Source: Agapetus fuscipes
Lineage: Eukaryota; Arthropoda; Insecta; Trichoptera; Glossosomatidae
DNA: 64,000 bases
Assembly: GCA_951799405.1 (NCBI GenBank)
Contig: OX637344.1
Span: 12,152,001 to 12,216,000, forward strand
Reading direction: 5' to 3'
Shown here piece after piece: positions 1 through 12,099 of this stretch (position 1 is the stretch's first letter; each line of letters begins with the position of its first letter). The notes beneath the pieces were generated by a model that was given only the letters and a program-made list of their open reading frames with translations, searched no databases and had not been told where the DNA came from. Position numbers and translations under genes: made by a program.

Positions 1-1430
1 AAATGTACCGATGAGAAATGGCCGTTGTCGCAGTTTACTTTTTCCCTGAAAATCTCGTTTAATATGAACGTACAAAGAAGAATAAAATTATGAATGCCGG
101 ACGGCAGAGACAATGGATTGATACAGTCGCAGGGGGGAGGGGTGGAGGTCAAAATGACCACTTTGACCCCAGGGGGGGGGGTGACGACCCTAAAACCCCC
201 CCGGCAATATAAAGCTTTCTAAAATGACAAAATGGCAAAAAGAAAATGGCAGAAAGCAAGCTTCAAACGATGGCCACGGAACGAACAACAAAACTTGAAC
301 GCCTCTTTATGAATAGCAAGTTATTTTGTACTTTCCCTCTAAAAATATTTGAGTAGAAATAAACGGGACAATCTAGGATTTGTTTCAAAATTTAAAAACA
401 AAATATAAGGAAAACAGAAAGCCTTTCTTCTGGCCATTCCTATTTATTTATCTAATTTCCTAAAAACATTTGATTCTATAGGACTCATTTCAGTCGAGAA
501 TTTTTATTATTATGTAGGACCATTTGTAGGACTATAGATGTTGTCATTCAGTGACAGCAAAGCCGTGGATCATCCGCCGCCTAAAATGATGTTTTTTAAA
601 CTAGACTTTGATCCGTAGGTCATATGTGTATTAAATTTATCTATAAGACTAATGAAATGTTGAATGAAAAATATTTGTTAAAAATATATATTGTGAATAT
701 TTTAACTTTATGCACAGGATTTTCTCAAAAAAAGCTTTCCTTTTCATTAATCGTATTCTTTTGAGAAAGAAAAGAAAGAAACAAGGAATATACTCTTAAA
801 TTTTTTTAAATGGAAGTATTTTAAAAAAAATGCATTATGAAATCCTTTTCGTATAAAAAATCAAACACGGAAATAATAGAACTAAAATCATAACATGGCT
901 GTCGTGATACGAAAACCAATATTGAAAATCCTCTTCCAATTTCAAAATGTGGGGAATTTTCCGGAAGCTATTTTCAGTTGTGTTCGCCCGCGGATTATCC
1001 CGTCCTGTGTGATTTTTCTTTATTTTTCAATGTACAACCCTCGCTGCAAAAATCACCCATTTCGGCGCGATACGACCGGACGGAACAAATTGTACCAACC
1101 AAATAGTGAAAAAAAGCAAAACAAATGACAAACGATTGTCGACTTCTGTTCTGTTCTGAATTTGAAAGCGTCGTCCTCCTTTGCGTTGGCGGGAGTTTTT
1201 AAATTGTATTTGAATTCCGAACATTTTTATCTTTGGTCCATTCAAGTTTCGAATACTCGTACCTACACTATTCTTTTTAAATACCTACCTTTATTCATAC
1301 AGGTTTATCAACCCTGAACTGAAGAGCAAATTCATTCTTCATCTGCTTTTTATTTTGTGTCATACATATTTCCATCTATTGTTTCTTTCTAAAAAAAAGC
1401 TTTTTACCTACATATATACCTACCTACTAT
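1..1430. other. Non-coding DNA, probably cut intron
   Basis: No exon-like reading frame or familiar repeat was recognised. The stretch is AT-rich with short spurious frames. The only notable local feature is a G-rich run near 131-147 and another near 172-181, separated by a small palindrome centred on GGTCAAAATGACC. It is placed in a cut intron because the exons further right start in the middle of the protein. Confidence 0.5.
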
Positions 1431-1503
1431 AACTCCATGCCGAAAGCTTGGGTTCGAATCCCACCGAGCGAGTCAGAAATGAAGATTTCAAACTCAAAAT
1501 AAT

Positions 1504-1612
1504 ATACCTTTTGTTGAAAGCACCGGTTCCCATAGATCACCGAAGTTAAGCAACATTGGGCGCGGTCAGTGCTTGGATGGGTAACCGCTCAGGTACACCG
1601 CGTGTCGTTGGC
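1504..1612 (+). pseudogene. 5S rRNA-derived segment at the 5' end of a SINE
   Basis: The segment follows the 5S rRNA sequence of insects. The best-conserved part is 1530-1600, with ATCACCGAAGTTAAGCAAC, GGGCGCGGT, CTTGGATGGGTAACCGC and the terminal GTCGTTGGC, which matches the 3' end of 5S RNA at 1612. The first 25 bases are weakly matched. This segment includes the internal pol III control region. It is fused six bases upstream of a SINE-A head, so it is a chimeric retrocopy rather than a working 5S gene. Confidence 0.8.
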
Positions 1613-1941
1613 ATCTTGGACCGGTCCGTGGTCCGTAGTGGCAACACTTCGGACTCGTAAATGGAAGGTTGTGGATTCGGCCCGGCGGAGCACAAAAATA
1701 TACCATTAATATTTCGAATGTGCTCTTCGCTGGGTTGAAAAATTCATAAACCTTTACCAATGACCGGTCACCAAAGGTCCATCCAGCCTTACAGCAACTG
1801 GGTCTTGCTTGAGTATTGGCGCTTTGTAGCGACGACCAAGCTCGTACACCTCTGCGGCACTACAACAAGTGTCATAGTCCCCTAGAGTCTTTAGAATCTA
1901 GGGAGTCTCCCGCACAGGATTTCTTAAAAAAAAAAAAAAAA
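1613..1941 (+). mobile_element. SINE-A copy, full length with poly(A)
   Basis: This SINE has a tRNA-like head (about 1619-1685: GTCCGTAGTGGCAACAC region, then a degraded B-box), a body shared with copies at 47575-47894 (minus), 51241-51535 (plus), 40500-41285 (minus, split) and fragments near 7666 and 8880, and a 16-base A tail at 1926-1941. It was inserted into the SINE-B copy around it together with the 5S piece. Confidence 0.8.
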
Positions 1942-2401
1942 CCATCAAGGTTTACTCAGCCTTCACAAGAAATGAGAACCAGCCCCCTTGGGGAGCTGGG
2001 AAACCCCCATTTCAACTGCAGTGGTTGGCGCAAGGCCGGCCTCATTACCTGTAGAAATAAATAGGGTCCACTCGCCACATGCGAAATCCTTCAGGGATAA
2101 CGCGGCAAGAAGTGACACTATAAGTGTAGGTTAGTTAGGTGTAGGTAGTGAGGGGAGCTCGCGTCCATTATAGGTCAGCATAAATAAGCCGGTCTTCCGT
2201 CATAAATCGGTACCGGTTCAAACCCTCATTAGGACGCTAACCGCCAAAACTTCCCCGCATTCATGGAAATCAGATTTCCCTCACCGCTCAAACAACAACA
2301 CTACTGCGGTCTGAGCCCCCTACATAAAACTACACCTAAAAATGTATGGAAAGTTAAACGCTTACTAGAGGCGCTGTTTCTGTTCATAAACATTATCTAT
2401 A

Positions 2402-2623
2402 AACATCAAAAGCTTAAACGCCATTATTGTTCTCTTCTTGTTCGACTCTACAGAGGCTCTGACCACCCCTAGCGGAATGGTTACAGCGTTACAGTTACAG
2501 AGGGATTCCGAAAATAAACAAAATCTTACAATCTATGGGATATTATTCTATCAACATCAAAAGCTTCAACACCATTATTGTTCTCTTCTTGTTTAAGCTC
2601 TACAGAGGCTCTGACCACCCCTT
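2402..2623. repeat. Two direct repeats, ~80 bp, 142 bp apart
   Basis: The sequence from ACATCAAAAGCTT to GCGGAATGG at 2402-2481 recurs at 2544-2623 with few differences. The shared CTCTACAGAGGCTCTGACCACCCC part resembles debris near 27100 and 46980, so this is probably an old dispersed repeat that was locally duplicated. Confidence 0.7.
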
Positions 2624-4684
2624 GCGAAATGGCAACAGAAATATTTACGCTATGGTTGAGTTGCTATGCACGGTTTAATACTCGGGTGAGTGAAGTTCGA
2701 ACGGTCAAGATTTACCTATCACACCGCAGATGGGAAAGCGGGGCATGCAACCCTTTCCCGGGAAAATATTTCTCTTACCTCGTGCCAGCAACACAAGGGC
2801 GTTGAATTGTGTTTGATATCGGATGTAACATGCAAATAATTTGGGTTGCCAAAATTTGCAACTAGTATTCCCAATAAATCAACATAAAACGGATGGTAAA
2901 CACTAACTTTAAAAAAATGACTCTTTTGAAATTCGTTCAGAATTTTACGCAATTAAACTGAAATTGAAATCAAACTTTTGGGAGGGTACAAGGAAAACTT
3001 TAGAAACATATTTTTCATTTTCAGTTATTATTCTCAATAAGTTTCATCTGTAGATGATCCACGAATCGTTTTTTTTTGTATGGAAATTTCTCTTCAGACG
3101 GCGGATAAGCCATAGATTTGCCGTGTTTGTATAAAACCCTCTTTTTTACGTCAACTCTTGAGAAGAGTGATATCTGAATAAATCTTGTTGGGTAGAATTT
3201 ATGGCTTTCCAATTTGCCTTCCGAGTTATGTGTGTTCCATTGTCTGCCCACCTGTCCACTCTACAACCACGTCTTCATTACTTTATTGCAGAACTCTTTG
3301 GCTCCATAATTACACTGCCTCCGCATCAAAGTACCCGCCGCCTAATTGCGATCCAAATTATTTGGCAACGTTCGCTCCCAAAGGGTAACACAAACAAACC
3401 AATAAAACCACCACATACCAATCGCTGTGCCATCTGTTTGAAATCATGCGAAGCTTCTTGACTGGTGACGTTGACCCGTGCATAGATGGCGCGACCTGCG
3501 AATGGTTCGCGTCTCCGCTAATACATTTCTCGTGATTCGATTCAAGGGATTTCATTGACGCCTGCGCCTTTGTTTTGTCGTTTTGTTAGCGCTCGGTGCC
3601 GCGGCATGCGACAATGTGAACAGAAATGTATCATTCACTCGTTATACGGCCATTAATTAACTAAGCCGTGATCGCAAACAATCACCGATCGCCATTTAAT
3701 CAATCAGCCCGGCAACTATCTCAGTAATCTCTTAACTGTTTGTTGCTTTGCTTTTCAGATCAATTTACAATTACAATCTCTCAACACTTTATTGTTTTAT
3801 TTTTCCATTTAGATGATGTACTTTTTACAAAAAAATAATTATTATAGACAAAATATACGAAATGTACTCCATAAAAGCGTAATGAAAACTTACAATATTG
3901 ACAATTTTGCTTCTAAATAATAGCTCATTTTTCCATGATTTTCAGTTTCGATTTGATATTTTTCAATTAAGTGTAGGTATACTCAATATCTGATAAATAA
4001 TAAAGTATGTACCTACTTCGAATTTTCAAGGAAAGAAACATTTTTTTATCATCCCCATTAGCGTTACAACCCGGTGTGGGTCTAAGCCTCCTTGAGGAGT
4101 TGCCTCCACCTTTCCCTCTCCATCACCTCTCATCGCCGATCGACATTTTTTCTGAGTGGGCTTTTATTTAATATGCAAATTGATTAAAAATATATTTACA
4201 ACAGCTCGCATGTTATCGTGTTGTACGTTTTTTTCTTAGCTCAGATTGTGTACAATGTAATTCTAAAAACAATTCCATTGAAAGGCCATCTTTGAAGCAA
4301 ATAGTAAATAAGCCAAACAAGCACTCAAAGGACGATATGTCCTGAGTAATTTTGAGAGTCAGTCCACTACTCAGTAAGTGGTTAGGTACATCTGAAATTG
4401 GGATAATCTGTTGGCATTATTATTTGTCCGAGAGTGAGATGGCGCTAGTTGTGCTGCATTAAGTGGTCACTGACCCAGCTGTGAGAGTGGCATGCCCGTA
4501 ATCTCTGCCAAAATATACACTTCTCGGAAACTCACATAATTGCGCCATTGTGCATTCAATAACAAACGCCGACATGTCATGTTACAAGTGAAGCCCGGCG
4601 GGGTGACAAATCCATACCGCTAATGTGGCTAAAATCAACATGGGCGCTGAACGAAGATGATGATGGTGATGATGAATTAGTTGA
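2624..4684. other. Non-coding DNA without recognised features
   Basis: The region is AT-rich. I recognise no exon. Around 4270-4330 there is a fragment (ending in AACAAGCACT) that recurs near 38250-38290 and 63940-63970, and 4205-4250 is similar to the reverse complement of 38750-38790, so some unnamed dispersed repeat is present. Confidence 0.5.
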
Positions 4685-4689
4685 TCAAA

Positions 4690-4795
4690 AAATTGTTCAC
4701 TTCGCCAATGTCACCCCTGTTTCAGTGAAGGTCGGCAAAACTTTCAGGGTTTATGCTCATTTGAGGTTTGGATTTTAATTTTTAAGAACACATGC
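4690..4795 (+). mobile_element. SINE-C fragment
   Basis: Fragment of the ~240-bp GATTA-tailed repeat. It keeps the core from TTCACTTCGCCAATGTCACCC through the GTTTATGCTCATTTGAGG segment and lacks both ends. Confidence 0.7.
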
Positions 4796-5332
4796 CTCAT
4801 ATCCTCATAGGTACATACTCTTCTCTTATTCTCACAAGTTGTACTTGGAATATAGCTAGCTCCCTCATCTGTGAAAATAAATACGTTCTAATTGTTAGCA
4901 GTTTTTTTTTGTCGATAAATAGGCATTCATCAGGCCTTCGAAAATTTGTAAAAACCGGTTTCGTGTCCGATAGGGCGCGTTCATTGTCCGGTAGTTAATT
5001 AAGCCATAGATATCGGAGTTGCGTTTGATGGGATTATCCGTGTCTTTGCTTTAATGGCGTCGTTATTTGAAATTCGAACAGCGCACACCTTATTTCCCGC
5101 CTTTTTACGAAATATTGCTTTTCAGGTCACGTAGCGAACAGTTCCTACCTACCACCTACCCTCGTGTAGATTTCATGACTAGGAAAATACAACAACAACA
5201 AAAATGGTTCGTTCGATTTGTAAACAGAATGAGTAGCTATAAGATTTTCATTCCGTTTCTGATTGAAACTGATGGTTTTTTAAAGATTCCCTAAAACAGC
5301 TGATTTTCACAATGACGGTTTTATGTATCACC

Positions 5333-5582
5333 ACCTTAAAGGTAAAACTGAACAAGTTCTGATTTGAGAAACCGGAGATACAAAATTTATATTGGGTGTA
5401 ACTTCTCATAGTAGGTACTTAAGTGAACTAATTACAAGGAAGTGCGCATGACAAAATTCTAAATTATAAGATTTTCACACATTTTTAATGTTTTCTCTCG
5501 TAGAAAATAGTGAAAACGGTGCATTTATCTGAGAAACCTATGCTAGCTTAATATTACACTAATTCAGTTTTACCTTCAAGGT
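5333..5582. mobile_element. MITE-1 copy (250 bp, inverted termini)
   Basis: The termini are inverted repeats of about 20 bp (ACCTTAAAGGTAAAACTGAA against TTCAGTTTTACCTTCAAGGT). Related copies lie at 8089-8339 and 57628-57863. The internal sequence is shared (TAAGTGAACTAATTACAAGG, TTTCTCTCGTAGAAAATAG). No coding capacity. Confidence 0.75.
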
Positions 5583-6299
5583 ATAGATATACTTACTTTA
5601 GTTTAATCCAATCAGTGGAATTTCAGTTTTCTGAACACAAGTCTAAGGTTAAATCCATGAACAATACCTATGCTTTTTCACGAACATATTAAAAAAACTT
5701 TTAGATGGCAGAGACTCGTCTTTATCTTTGTATTTGGCATGTTTAAGGTCGTCCTTACGCATGCTGCAAGCGTTCTCACAAAATAAAACTCAAATCTCAA
5801 GTGAACTTAAATTCTGCAACTCCTGCCTCCTTTTCCCTTTTAACATGTTATTGGACAATCAAAGTGAACCAACTTCTACAGTAAGTGTGATTGACCTCAT
5901 ACCAATCTGTTAATGTATACAAACTCTAGAACTCTTCTTCTTTTATTTGGCGAATTCCCGCGCAGAGCAGTTAGGCCAGTGTCAAGTTGACAACTCTTGC
6001 CTCCTTTACTCGAAAGTCGAAACTGTAAAAAAAAACACATTGCAACATACACAAAAAGCTGTCTTATTTGCAAGGCCTTTTTTCCAGTCCATAGCCACCT
6101 AAGGTTGCACTAAGCCTTTGCCACTCATTTCTATGGAAATGCGACTAGTAGTCCATGGTAGGCCATTTACCAGATTGCAGATATAATGGCCGCACCGTTT
6201 GATTGACGTTCATTCTCAAGTTGCCACCCCTTCGGGTCACGCTACGCCCGAATATTGGCCACCCCTGGCCTGACAGCCCGCCACTGTTTTATTAACACC

Positions 6300-6570
6300 A
6301 CTTTTGCCAATGCCCCCTCTCTTTCAGTGGAAGTCTTTAACACGGCTTATGTTCATTTGTGGCTTAGGTTTTGTACATAAAAGTAAGCATGCCTATTATA
6401 ATAATGTGGATGTACTTTTGCAACTTAGATATGCTTAAAAATATTGATTTACTTGTGCCAATTCCACCCATGTCTCAGTGAAAGACTTATGTACATTTAA
6501 AGCTTAGGTTTTGTAAAAAAAAACAAAATGTGCCTGCTTGTGTACGTATCTTTGCAACTTAGATATGCTT
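6300..6570 (+). mobile_element. Two decayed SINE-C units in tandem
   Basis: Two successive degraded copies of the SINE-C core, each ending in TTGCAACTTAGATATGCTT (near 6420 and 6550). They are among the most diverged copies in the window. Confidence 0.6.
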
Positions 6571-6689
6571 AATAAAAATTGTTTTTACCTATACCACGCC
6601 TTTTTTAGTGAAAGAATAAAAGACTAGCAGAGTTTCTTTTCATTAAAAACCACGGGCGTGCACAGCATTTATAACGTGGGTGGGCAACA

Positions 6690-6810
6690 ATATAGAATTG
6701 TTAATTAATACCCACTCAATGGCACCTGTTGAACCAAGGTCAAAGTTATTGTCGATAGGACATGACGCAGGCGGGGTCCGAACTGGCGTTAGTGTCAGCA
6801 ACGTGCGCTA
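6690..6810 (-). mobile_element. SINE-D fragment
   Basis: Shares the block from AATTAATACCCACTC to GGACATGACGCAGGCGGGG with 24410-24500, and with the reverse complement of 42840-42930. The intact form has a tRNA-like head (see 42772-42960). Confidence 0.55.
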
Positions 6811-7665
6811 CTTGACCATCCCAGCGACAACGTTTTTCTTGCAGTTTCAAGGTCTTTTGAAGGTTAAAATCAATCAAACTTAGGATCATTGTTTTGTAAT
6901 TCATTAAGTACAGCAACAGCTATTTACATGCATTGATATTTCGCCCCCGTTGGAATATGCAATGCAATTTTCCACACAATAAGAATCACATAACTAAAAA
7001 TAAATTATACATAGGGCAAAAGGAAATTATAAATTTTCTCGACTTTCTCTTTATACATATTTATGGTGGTTTTCTCTTTACATATTATTAAGAGTTATTT
7101 TCTCCATTTGCATTTGATTGTTTCTTTTGAAGTGACCTTATGGATCAAGCGCTGCAAAAACCTTGCAAATCATGATAGCGCACGGTCCCCGGCCACATTC
7201 ATACATGCATTTCAACATTTCAAAAAATCTTTTTCGTAATTTGTAAATTTATTTTCAAATATTTCATCACAACGAATTTCTTCTGTTTCTACCAATTCCT
7301 TCATTACTTAACGAAACCTTAAAAAAATCAACAATAAACTTTACAGGAACTATCTCGAAAATATTTTAAATGTTTTCTCAAAAATTTATTGAAATCGGTT
7401 GAACGATTAGCTTCCAAATTATTGATTGAATTATTGAAAAAAGTATCATTTTAGGCAAAATGCATTCTGCGCAGATTTTCTATGGATCACTGAACAAACT
7501 GTAAAAAAAACCATAGGCAAATCGGGCAGAATGTGTCCTGCATGACTTGGCTCTTGCTGTTGTTCGATCTAGCTTCTACATCGTTAAAGGTAGCCAGAAT
7601 AACTGCAGATGTGTCTCCACTTATACAATCTTTACATACCTAGATATTTCTGTTTTATATTTGTG

Positions 7666-7724
7666 CGCACCGTAGTCTGGTGGTAACGCTTCGGACTCGT
7701 AAATGAAAGATTGAGCGTTCGTTA
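7666..7724 (+). mobile_element. SINE-A head fragment
   Basis: Contains the head block CCGTAGTCTGGTGGTAACGC followed by TTCGGACTCGTAAATG, as in the other SINE-A copies. The body is missing. A minus-strand SINE-C start (CCTATAAGTCAAGGAAT) follows near 7761-7778. Confidence 0.65.
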
Positions 7725-7855
7725 TCCTTTACATTTTCAAATGCTGACCGCCTCATACTAACCTATAAGTCAAGGAATACAAACAAATTATATATTATTG
7801 TTATTTATTACCTCAAATTTGATCTTTTGCTATCTCATTCTGTACATTTGAGTCT

Positions 7856-7898
7856 TACTTATTTGATCAGTCCATTCTTTCCTCGGTGTTTCCCTTCC
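7856..7898 (-). pseudogene. LINE reverse transcriptase C-terminal remnant
   Basis: On the minus strand a short frame reads GRETPRKEWTDQISK. The G-R-x-x-R-K-x-W-x-D-Q-I pattern is typical of the extreme C-terminal region of many arthropod LINE ORF2 proteins. A clearer relative lies at 47095-47225. Only this short remnant is recognisable. Confidence 0.5.
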
Positions 7899-8059
7899 CC
7901 GCCGTCCAGCGCCTGTAGAAGGGGGCGCATATGAAGGGGTGCTGTAAGTTAGCATGCCCTAGAAGCCTTGACCCCTTGCCCACTCACACGGCGCATATCG
8001 TGAGCTAAATTGTCAGGTAGCTTATGGAACTATCAACATACAACTCAGCGACACTAAGG

Positions 8060-8445
8060 CCCTGTATTTTCAACGTTAGCATATCGCCACCTTGAAGGTA
8101 AAACTGAATAAGTGCCGATTCACTGATCTGAAAAATCCTAGATAAAATATTTTGTCGGATATCTCATGGTAAGTGAACTAATTACAAGGAAGTTCTAATG
8201 AAAAACTTCTAAACTATGGGATTTTCACACTTTTTAGGTGTTAAATGTCTTAGAAAATGGGCAAAAATCTTGCATTTATCTGAAACACTAATGTTACTTT
8301 AATACGTCCCGTCCCTTATTCGGTTTTACTTTTAAGGTATTCATAGGTGACTTCAAACTGATAAAAAAAACTACCCTAAAGGTTGACATAAGTGTGTGAT
8401 TTTCACAGTATAAAGTCGTTATTCTTAAGTTGAAAAACTGGACCT
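8060..8445. mobile_element. MITE-2 with a MITE-1 core
   Basis: It starts with the MITE-2 terminus (CCCTGTATTTTCAACGTTAG; compare 28895 and 49973). The MITE-1-like unit at 8089-8339 follows immediately. Downstream, 8340-8440 resembles the other half of MITE-2 (AGTATAAAGTCGTTATTC). Either MITE-1 inserted into MITE-2, or MITE-2 is an internal-deletion derivative of a longer element. Confidence 0.6.
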
Positions 8446-8629
8446 AAGAACATATTTCGTCGCTTTTCGTTGTACAAAAGCCATTAATTTTTGCCTGCAA
8501 TACTTTGAAGTACCATTTTTTCAAAAAAATAATATTGATTAAGTGGCATATTAGTATTCGCTTGTTTTTTACAAGTTTTCATCACAAATCTCTCTCTCCA
8601 TTTCCTTGTATGCATAAATACATCCAGGT

Positions 8630-8770
8630 TTATTCATATCCCCGTTGCTAGACTGCAATTGATGGTGGTTACCCGGCGAATGACATGCGATAGGTCTCGA
8701 ACCCGGGCCATTAGGTACGTACGACCCCTTTGACCTGCTGAGCCACCACCGCCCCGCACGCGATTTCAAT
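8630..8770 (-). mobile_element. tRNA-headed SINE fragment (type E)
   Basis: On the minus strand an A-box (TGGCTCAGCAGG) is followed about 35 bases later by a B-box (GGTTCGAGACC), the spacing of a tRNA-derived pol III promoter. The product would not fold as a proper tRNA. No second copy was seen in the window. Confidence 0.55.
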
Positions 8771-8879
8771 CAACCCCCCCCTCATCAGATGCAACTTAGA
8801 TTAATAATATTCAAGCAACAACAAAATAACTAATTCCGACACATCTCAAGTACCTGCCGTTCTATTTTTTTCTATGAAT

Positions 8880-9000
8880 AATAATAATATTTGGTGAGCG
8901 CGATTCTGTGTGAAACACATCAAGAGCCCTCGTCAAACAAACGCCAGTTGCTGTAAGACTGGGTGGACCTTTGGTAAAGGTATATAAACTGGACAATTTT
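8880..9000 (-). mobile_element. SINE-A body fragment
   Basis: Matches the distal part of SINE-A in reverse (TTTGGTGAGCGC, CATCAAGAGCCCTCGT, ACTGGGTGGACCTTTGGTAAAGG). The head is absent and the fragment is rearranged. Confidence 0.55.
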
Positions 9001-9119
9001 ATATAGCGACGTTTAGTGGCACTAGTCACCCCAAGGGCGCTTTTATGTGCTGAAGCTTCTACTAAACAAATGTGTCTTGAGCAACTTCCTGAAACTGCCA
9101 ACACTGGTCTCTGTTCTAC

Positions 9120-9860
9120 ACTCTAGAGGTAGAGCCTATTTCCGGCATCACCCAGTGCAGAACGAAGAGTGCTTCGTCTACTATTTGCTCGACGCTGCAC
9201 AATTCACACAAGCTTACAATTCATAATTTTGACTTCGACTGCAAAGGAATGAAGATGAGTCGTTCTACGATTTGCCCTTTTTGTAACGAGAGGTCGAGGA
9301 ATAAGTGAAGATATTTTAGCAGAAAAGCATTAGTAATCGAGGTGCTACCGCTTGTTTATTTCGTTTTCGGTTTCCCATGCACGAATATGAATTTGTAAGT
9401 CTGTTTCGATACACAATATGTGTTGTACTATACGTGAACTTAGTGTCCCTCCTATGCGAAGTTATTGATTTATGTAAATGTTTCTTTTGACTCGCTCACA
9501 TAAATAAGCGAATGGCCTCACAAAAGCTTGTACTTGCATGAAACGGACGTCTTTACAGACCTAGGTACCTACTAACTATGAGTTTATATTGTATACACAG
9601 AAGGACGAAGACCGGAATCAAACAAAGACATTGAGGTTTAATTATTCTACAAAACCCGGATGTTTCAAACATAGCTATGCGATTTCTATATGGTATAATA
9701 TTATTTCCAAAATATAGACCTACATATTAAAATTTAAAATTCATAATTAATGTACATATATGTACAAACCATCGATATAAATAAATGATATAGATGTAGT
9801 CCTTGGGTTTTTTCATGGTACAAAAAAAAAAAAAAATTACAAATAAGACACAAAGTTTTT
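9120..9860. other. Non-coding DNA without recognised features
   Basis: AT-rich sequence with no recognisable exon or repeat; a poly(A) run lies at about 9822-9836. Confidence 0.45.
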
Positions 9861-9890
9861 CTTCACGAGTTGAGTTTTATTCCTTCGAGC

Positions 9891-9918
9891 GCTTTCGATG
9901 TTATCACATCATTATCAA
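9891..9918 (-). other. TTGATAAT-hairpin-GAAA motif (element end)
   Basis: On the minus strand TTGATAAT is followed by a short hairpin (GATGT loop GATA ACATC) and GAAAGC. The same plan recurs at 10903-10936, 11921-11955 (minus), 46587-46619 and 53178-53210 (plus). It recalls the hammerhead-like motifs in termini of Penelope-like retroelements, but the core here departs from CTGATGA. Membership in that class is an inference. Confidence 0.4.
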
Positions 9919-9999
9919 AAAGACAACTTTGTATTTTATTTTTAAAATTTTAATTAAAATGAATCTTCAACTCAAATTTCTTGCCGCCTCTCCCTAAAA

Positions 10000-10260
10000 C
10001 AGGATGACATTGGTAAAGTGAACCATTTTTTACGATAAGGAGGTTCTGCCTCATACCAACCGTTCACATGAATATTTAAAATTCATGATTAATGTGAACA
10101 CAAGCAGACACGTGTAAGTTCATTTTGTTGGTGTGTGCAATCAAGATAAAAAAAATCAAATCTCACAGAAATCAAACATAGACCTTGCAACTCTTGCCGT
10201 CCCATCCTGAAACAGAAGTTTTATTGGAAAAGTGAACCATTTTTACAGTGTGAGTGTTCA
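10000..10260 (-). mobile_element. Two SINE-C fragments
   Basis: Two partial minus-strand units of SINE-C: one over 9978-10070 (CATTGGTAAAGTGAACCATT, CTGCCTCATACCAACC) and one over 10080-10260 (CCTTGCAACTCTTGCCG, AAAAGTGAACCATTTTTACAG). Both are diverged. Confidence 0.6.
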
Positions 10261-10902
10261 GCCTCATATTATTTAAATCTCATACTAAACGATCGAGTTA
10301 ATTTATTTTGCAAGATTTTCTCCATTTCCCTGAACCAGATATTCGCGACTTTCATTCATCTTTTGTCGTTAGTTTATCTTGATTCAAAAGCTCAACAGCG
10401 ATAACTCTAAACCTCTGCCTCCACTTCGCGCATTAAGTTCGCGAGTGGCCCAAAAATGTGTCGTAAATGCATCAGCGTATAAAACAGCTGAAAGCTTGTA
10501 AATTCCAAACGGTGACAATCACGCATTCGTTTCAGAGAGTGTTGCATGTCTCCGGAGGTCTATTTGTGATCTCAAAACAATGCTATAGCTGCATCGCAGA
10601 CTTATCGTGTTAAAAACAGCTTTCCATTCACCGTTGCGCCTGAATGTATGCAAATCTCTGTACACAATTAATGACAACAATTCGGACAGGTTTTAGCGCA
10701 TTGGCCACCACCTATGATTTGTTTTTGAAAGGTACGTGGTAAAAAAAGTATTGTCTAGATTTTCGGCAGTAACTTTGTGAATTAGATTTTGTAGGGTTTG
10801 TGTATTCACACAGTGAAAATTCATTTTATTTAAAATATATATATATATATTTATTTTTTTAAACGTAGTTTAATTTTCACAATAATATTTTATATCTCGA
10901 GC

Positions 10903-10936
10903 ACTTTCGACCCTCAATACTCAGGTCATTATCAAG
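10903..10936 (-). other. TTGATAAT-hairpin-GAAA motif
   Basis: The minus strand reads TTGATAAT, a GACC/GGTC stem with an 11-base loop, then GAAAG. It belongs to a longer unit (about 10790-10970) that shares CACAGTGAAAATTCATTTTA with 11835-11960, and so is probably a dispersed element end. Confidence 0.4.
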
Positions 10937-11920
10937 AGTGATGTACTTTGTGAATGTTTATTTTTATAAATTTAGATTAAATTCACATTTTGATTTCTTA
11001 TTGTGCACTATTGTGTAAAATGAAATAAATGTTTTAATTTACACCTGAAGATGGGAGGTACTGATATCCCGAATCTGGTTGTATACAAAAGATCTAAGAT
11101 CTAATTTTATTTAAATTTTCAAAAGTTATAAGTTTTTAAACATTTAAAAAAATACTTTCTCGATTCAATTGAAATCAATGAAATGAAAATGACAATTGAA
11201 ATCGATGCAAAGTCATGAAATATTCTGCCATTTAACGAAGAAAATGAAATACCAAAAATACTGAGAATGATATTTTTCGAATTAATATTAAATTTTATTA
11301 CACTGGCGTCATGTGTAAGCCGGAACTTTAAGTGTGTTTGCCTGTTTTTTAGTGAATTAAAATTTTCAATATTGACTAACCCTTGCCACGTAGATTATAG
11401 ATTTCATAGAAAAATAATTTAGTTAGTAGCCATTTCATTTTCAATCTTTGAAAGATACTTACATCTAGTTGTTTTTTTCCCGTTTTAATCAAAGAAAACT
11501 GTGTCATAATTTATGTCCGCATATTTTCAAAGTAAAGCCATTTCCTTAATAAATTATCCTGAAATATGAATGTCCTGGATCAAAGATCTTTAAGTACATG
11601 CTATAAACATCAAATAATTATATTCAAAGCCGTTATACATACATACATCATGGAGAGATTTGTGTTATACCTACTTACAATTACACACTTATTTACTTAC
11701 AATGCTATGAGATCGCTAATGCTATGAGAAGAGTAAATTCTAAAAAAATGGTGGACACTTCAACTATAAAAACAAATCATATTATGTTTGCAATTTACGC
11801 CTTGTATTGAAAATTTTCAATATTTTTCAGGGTTCGGTGGTTAACACAGTGAAAGTCCATTGTATATTAATTAAATAACACACAGTTTTAATTCACTTTT
11901 ATTTTATTTAAATTATGTCT

Positions 11921-11955
11921 AACGTTTTCGCCTAAAAAGGCATCCTCAGGACAAT
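11921..11955 (-). other. CTGAGGAT-hairpin-GAAAACG motif
   Basis: The minus strand reads CTGAGGAT, GCC-loop-GGC, GAAAACGTT. Of the minus-strand motifs this is nearest to a hammerhead core (CTGANGA, stem, GAAA), but the flanks do not form obvious stems I and III. Confidence 0.4.
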
Positions 11956-12099
11956 GACAATCAAAAATTCATATTGAAAATGAAAATGAAAATTGAAAAT
12001 TTTCATCAATCATGAAAATTTTCATATTGGGTTCAACGGCGGCCATCTTGATTTTCAAGAATATTGTCATTGCTTTTTTCAAGGTTTTTAAAGTGATAA

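Larger units (their letters stand above)
1432..2141 (+). mobile_element. SINE-B copy split by a second SINE
   Basis: The left part (about 1432-1500) is a tRNA-like head with a B-box (GGTTCGAATCC). The right part (about 1942-2141) is the matching body and ends in the family's 3' end near GTTAGTT. Intact copies at 41819-42124, 23393-23706 and 49240-49557 run through this point without a break, so the material at about 1504-1941 is an insertion. Copies are about 310 bp and lack an A tail. Confidence 0.75.

Noticed and set aside
1504..1612. Functional 5S rRNA gene
   Set aside because: The 5' third is degraded, and the segment is fused to a SINE with a poly(A) tail inside another SINE.
2170..2235. 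Possible further SINE head with GGTTCAAACCC
   Set aside because: A B-box-like string alone, with no A-box at the right distance and no second copy.
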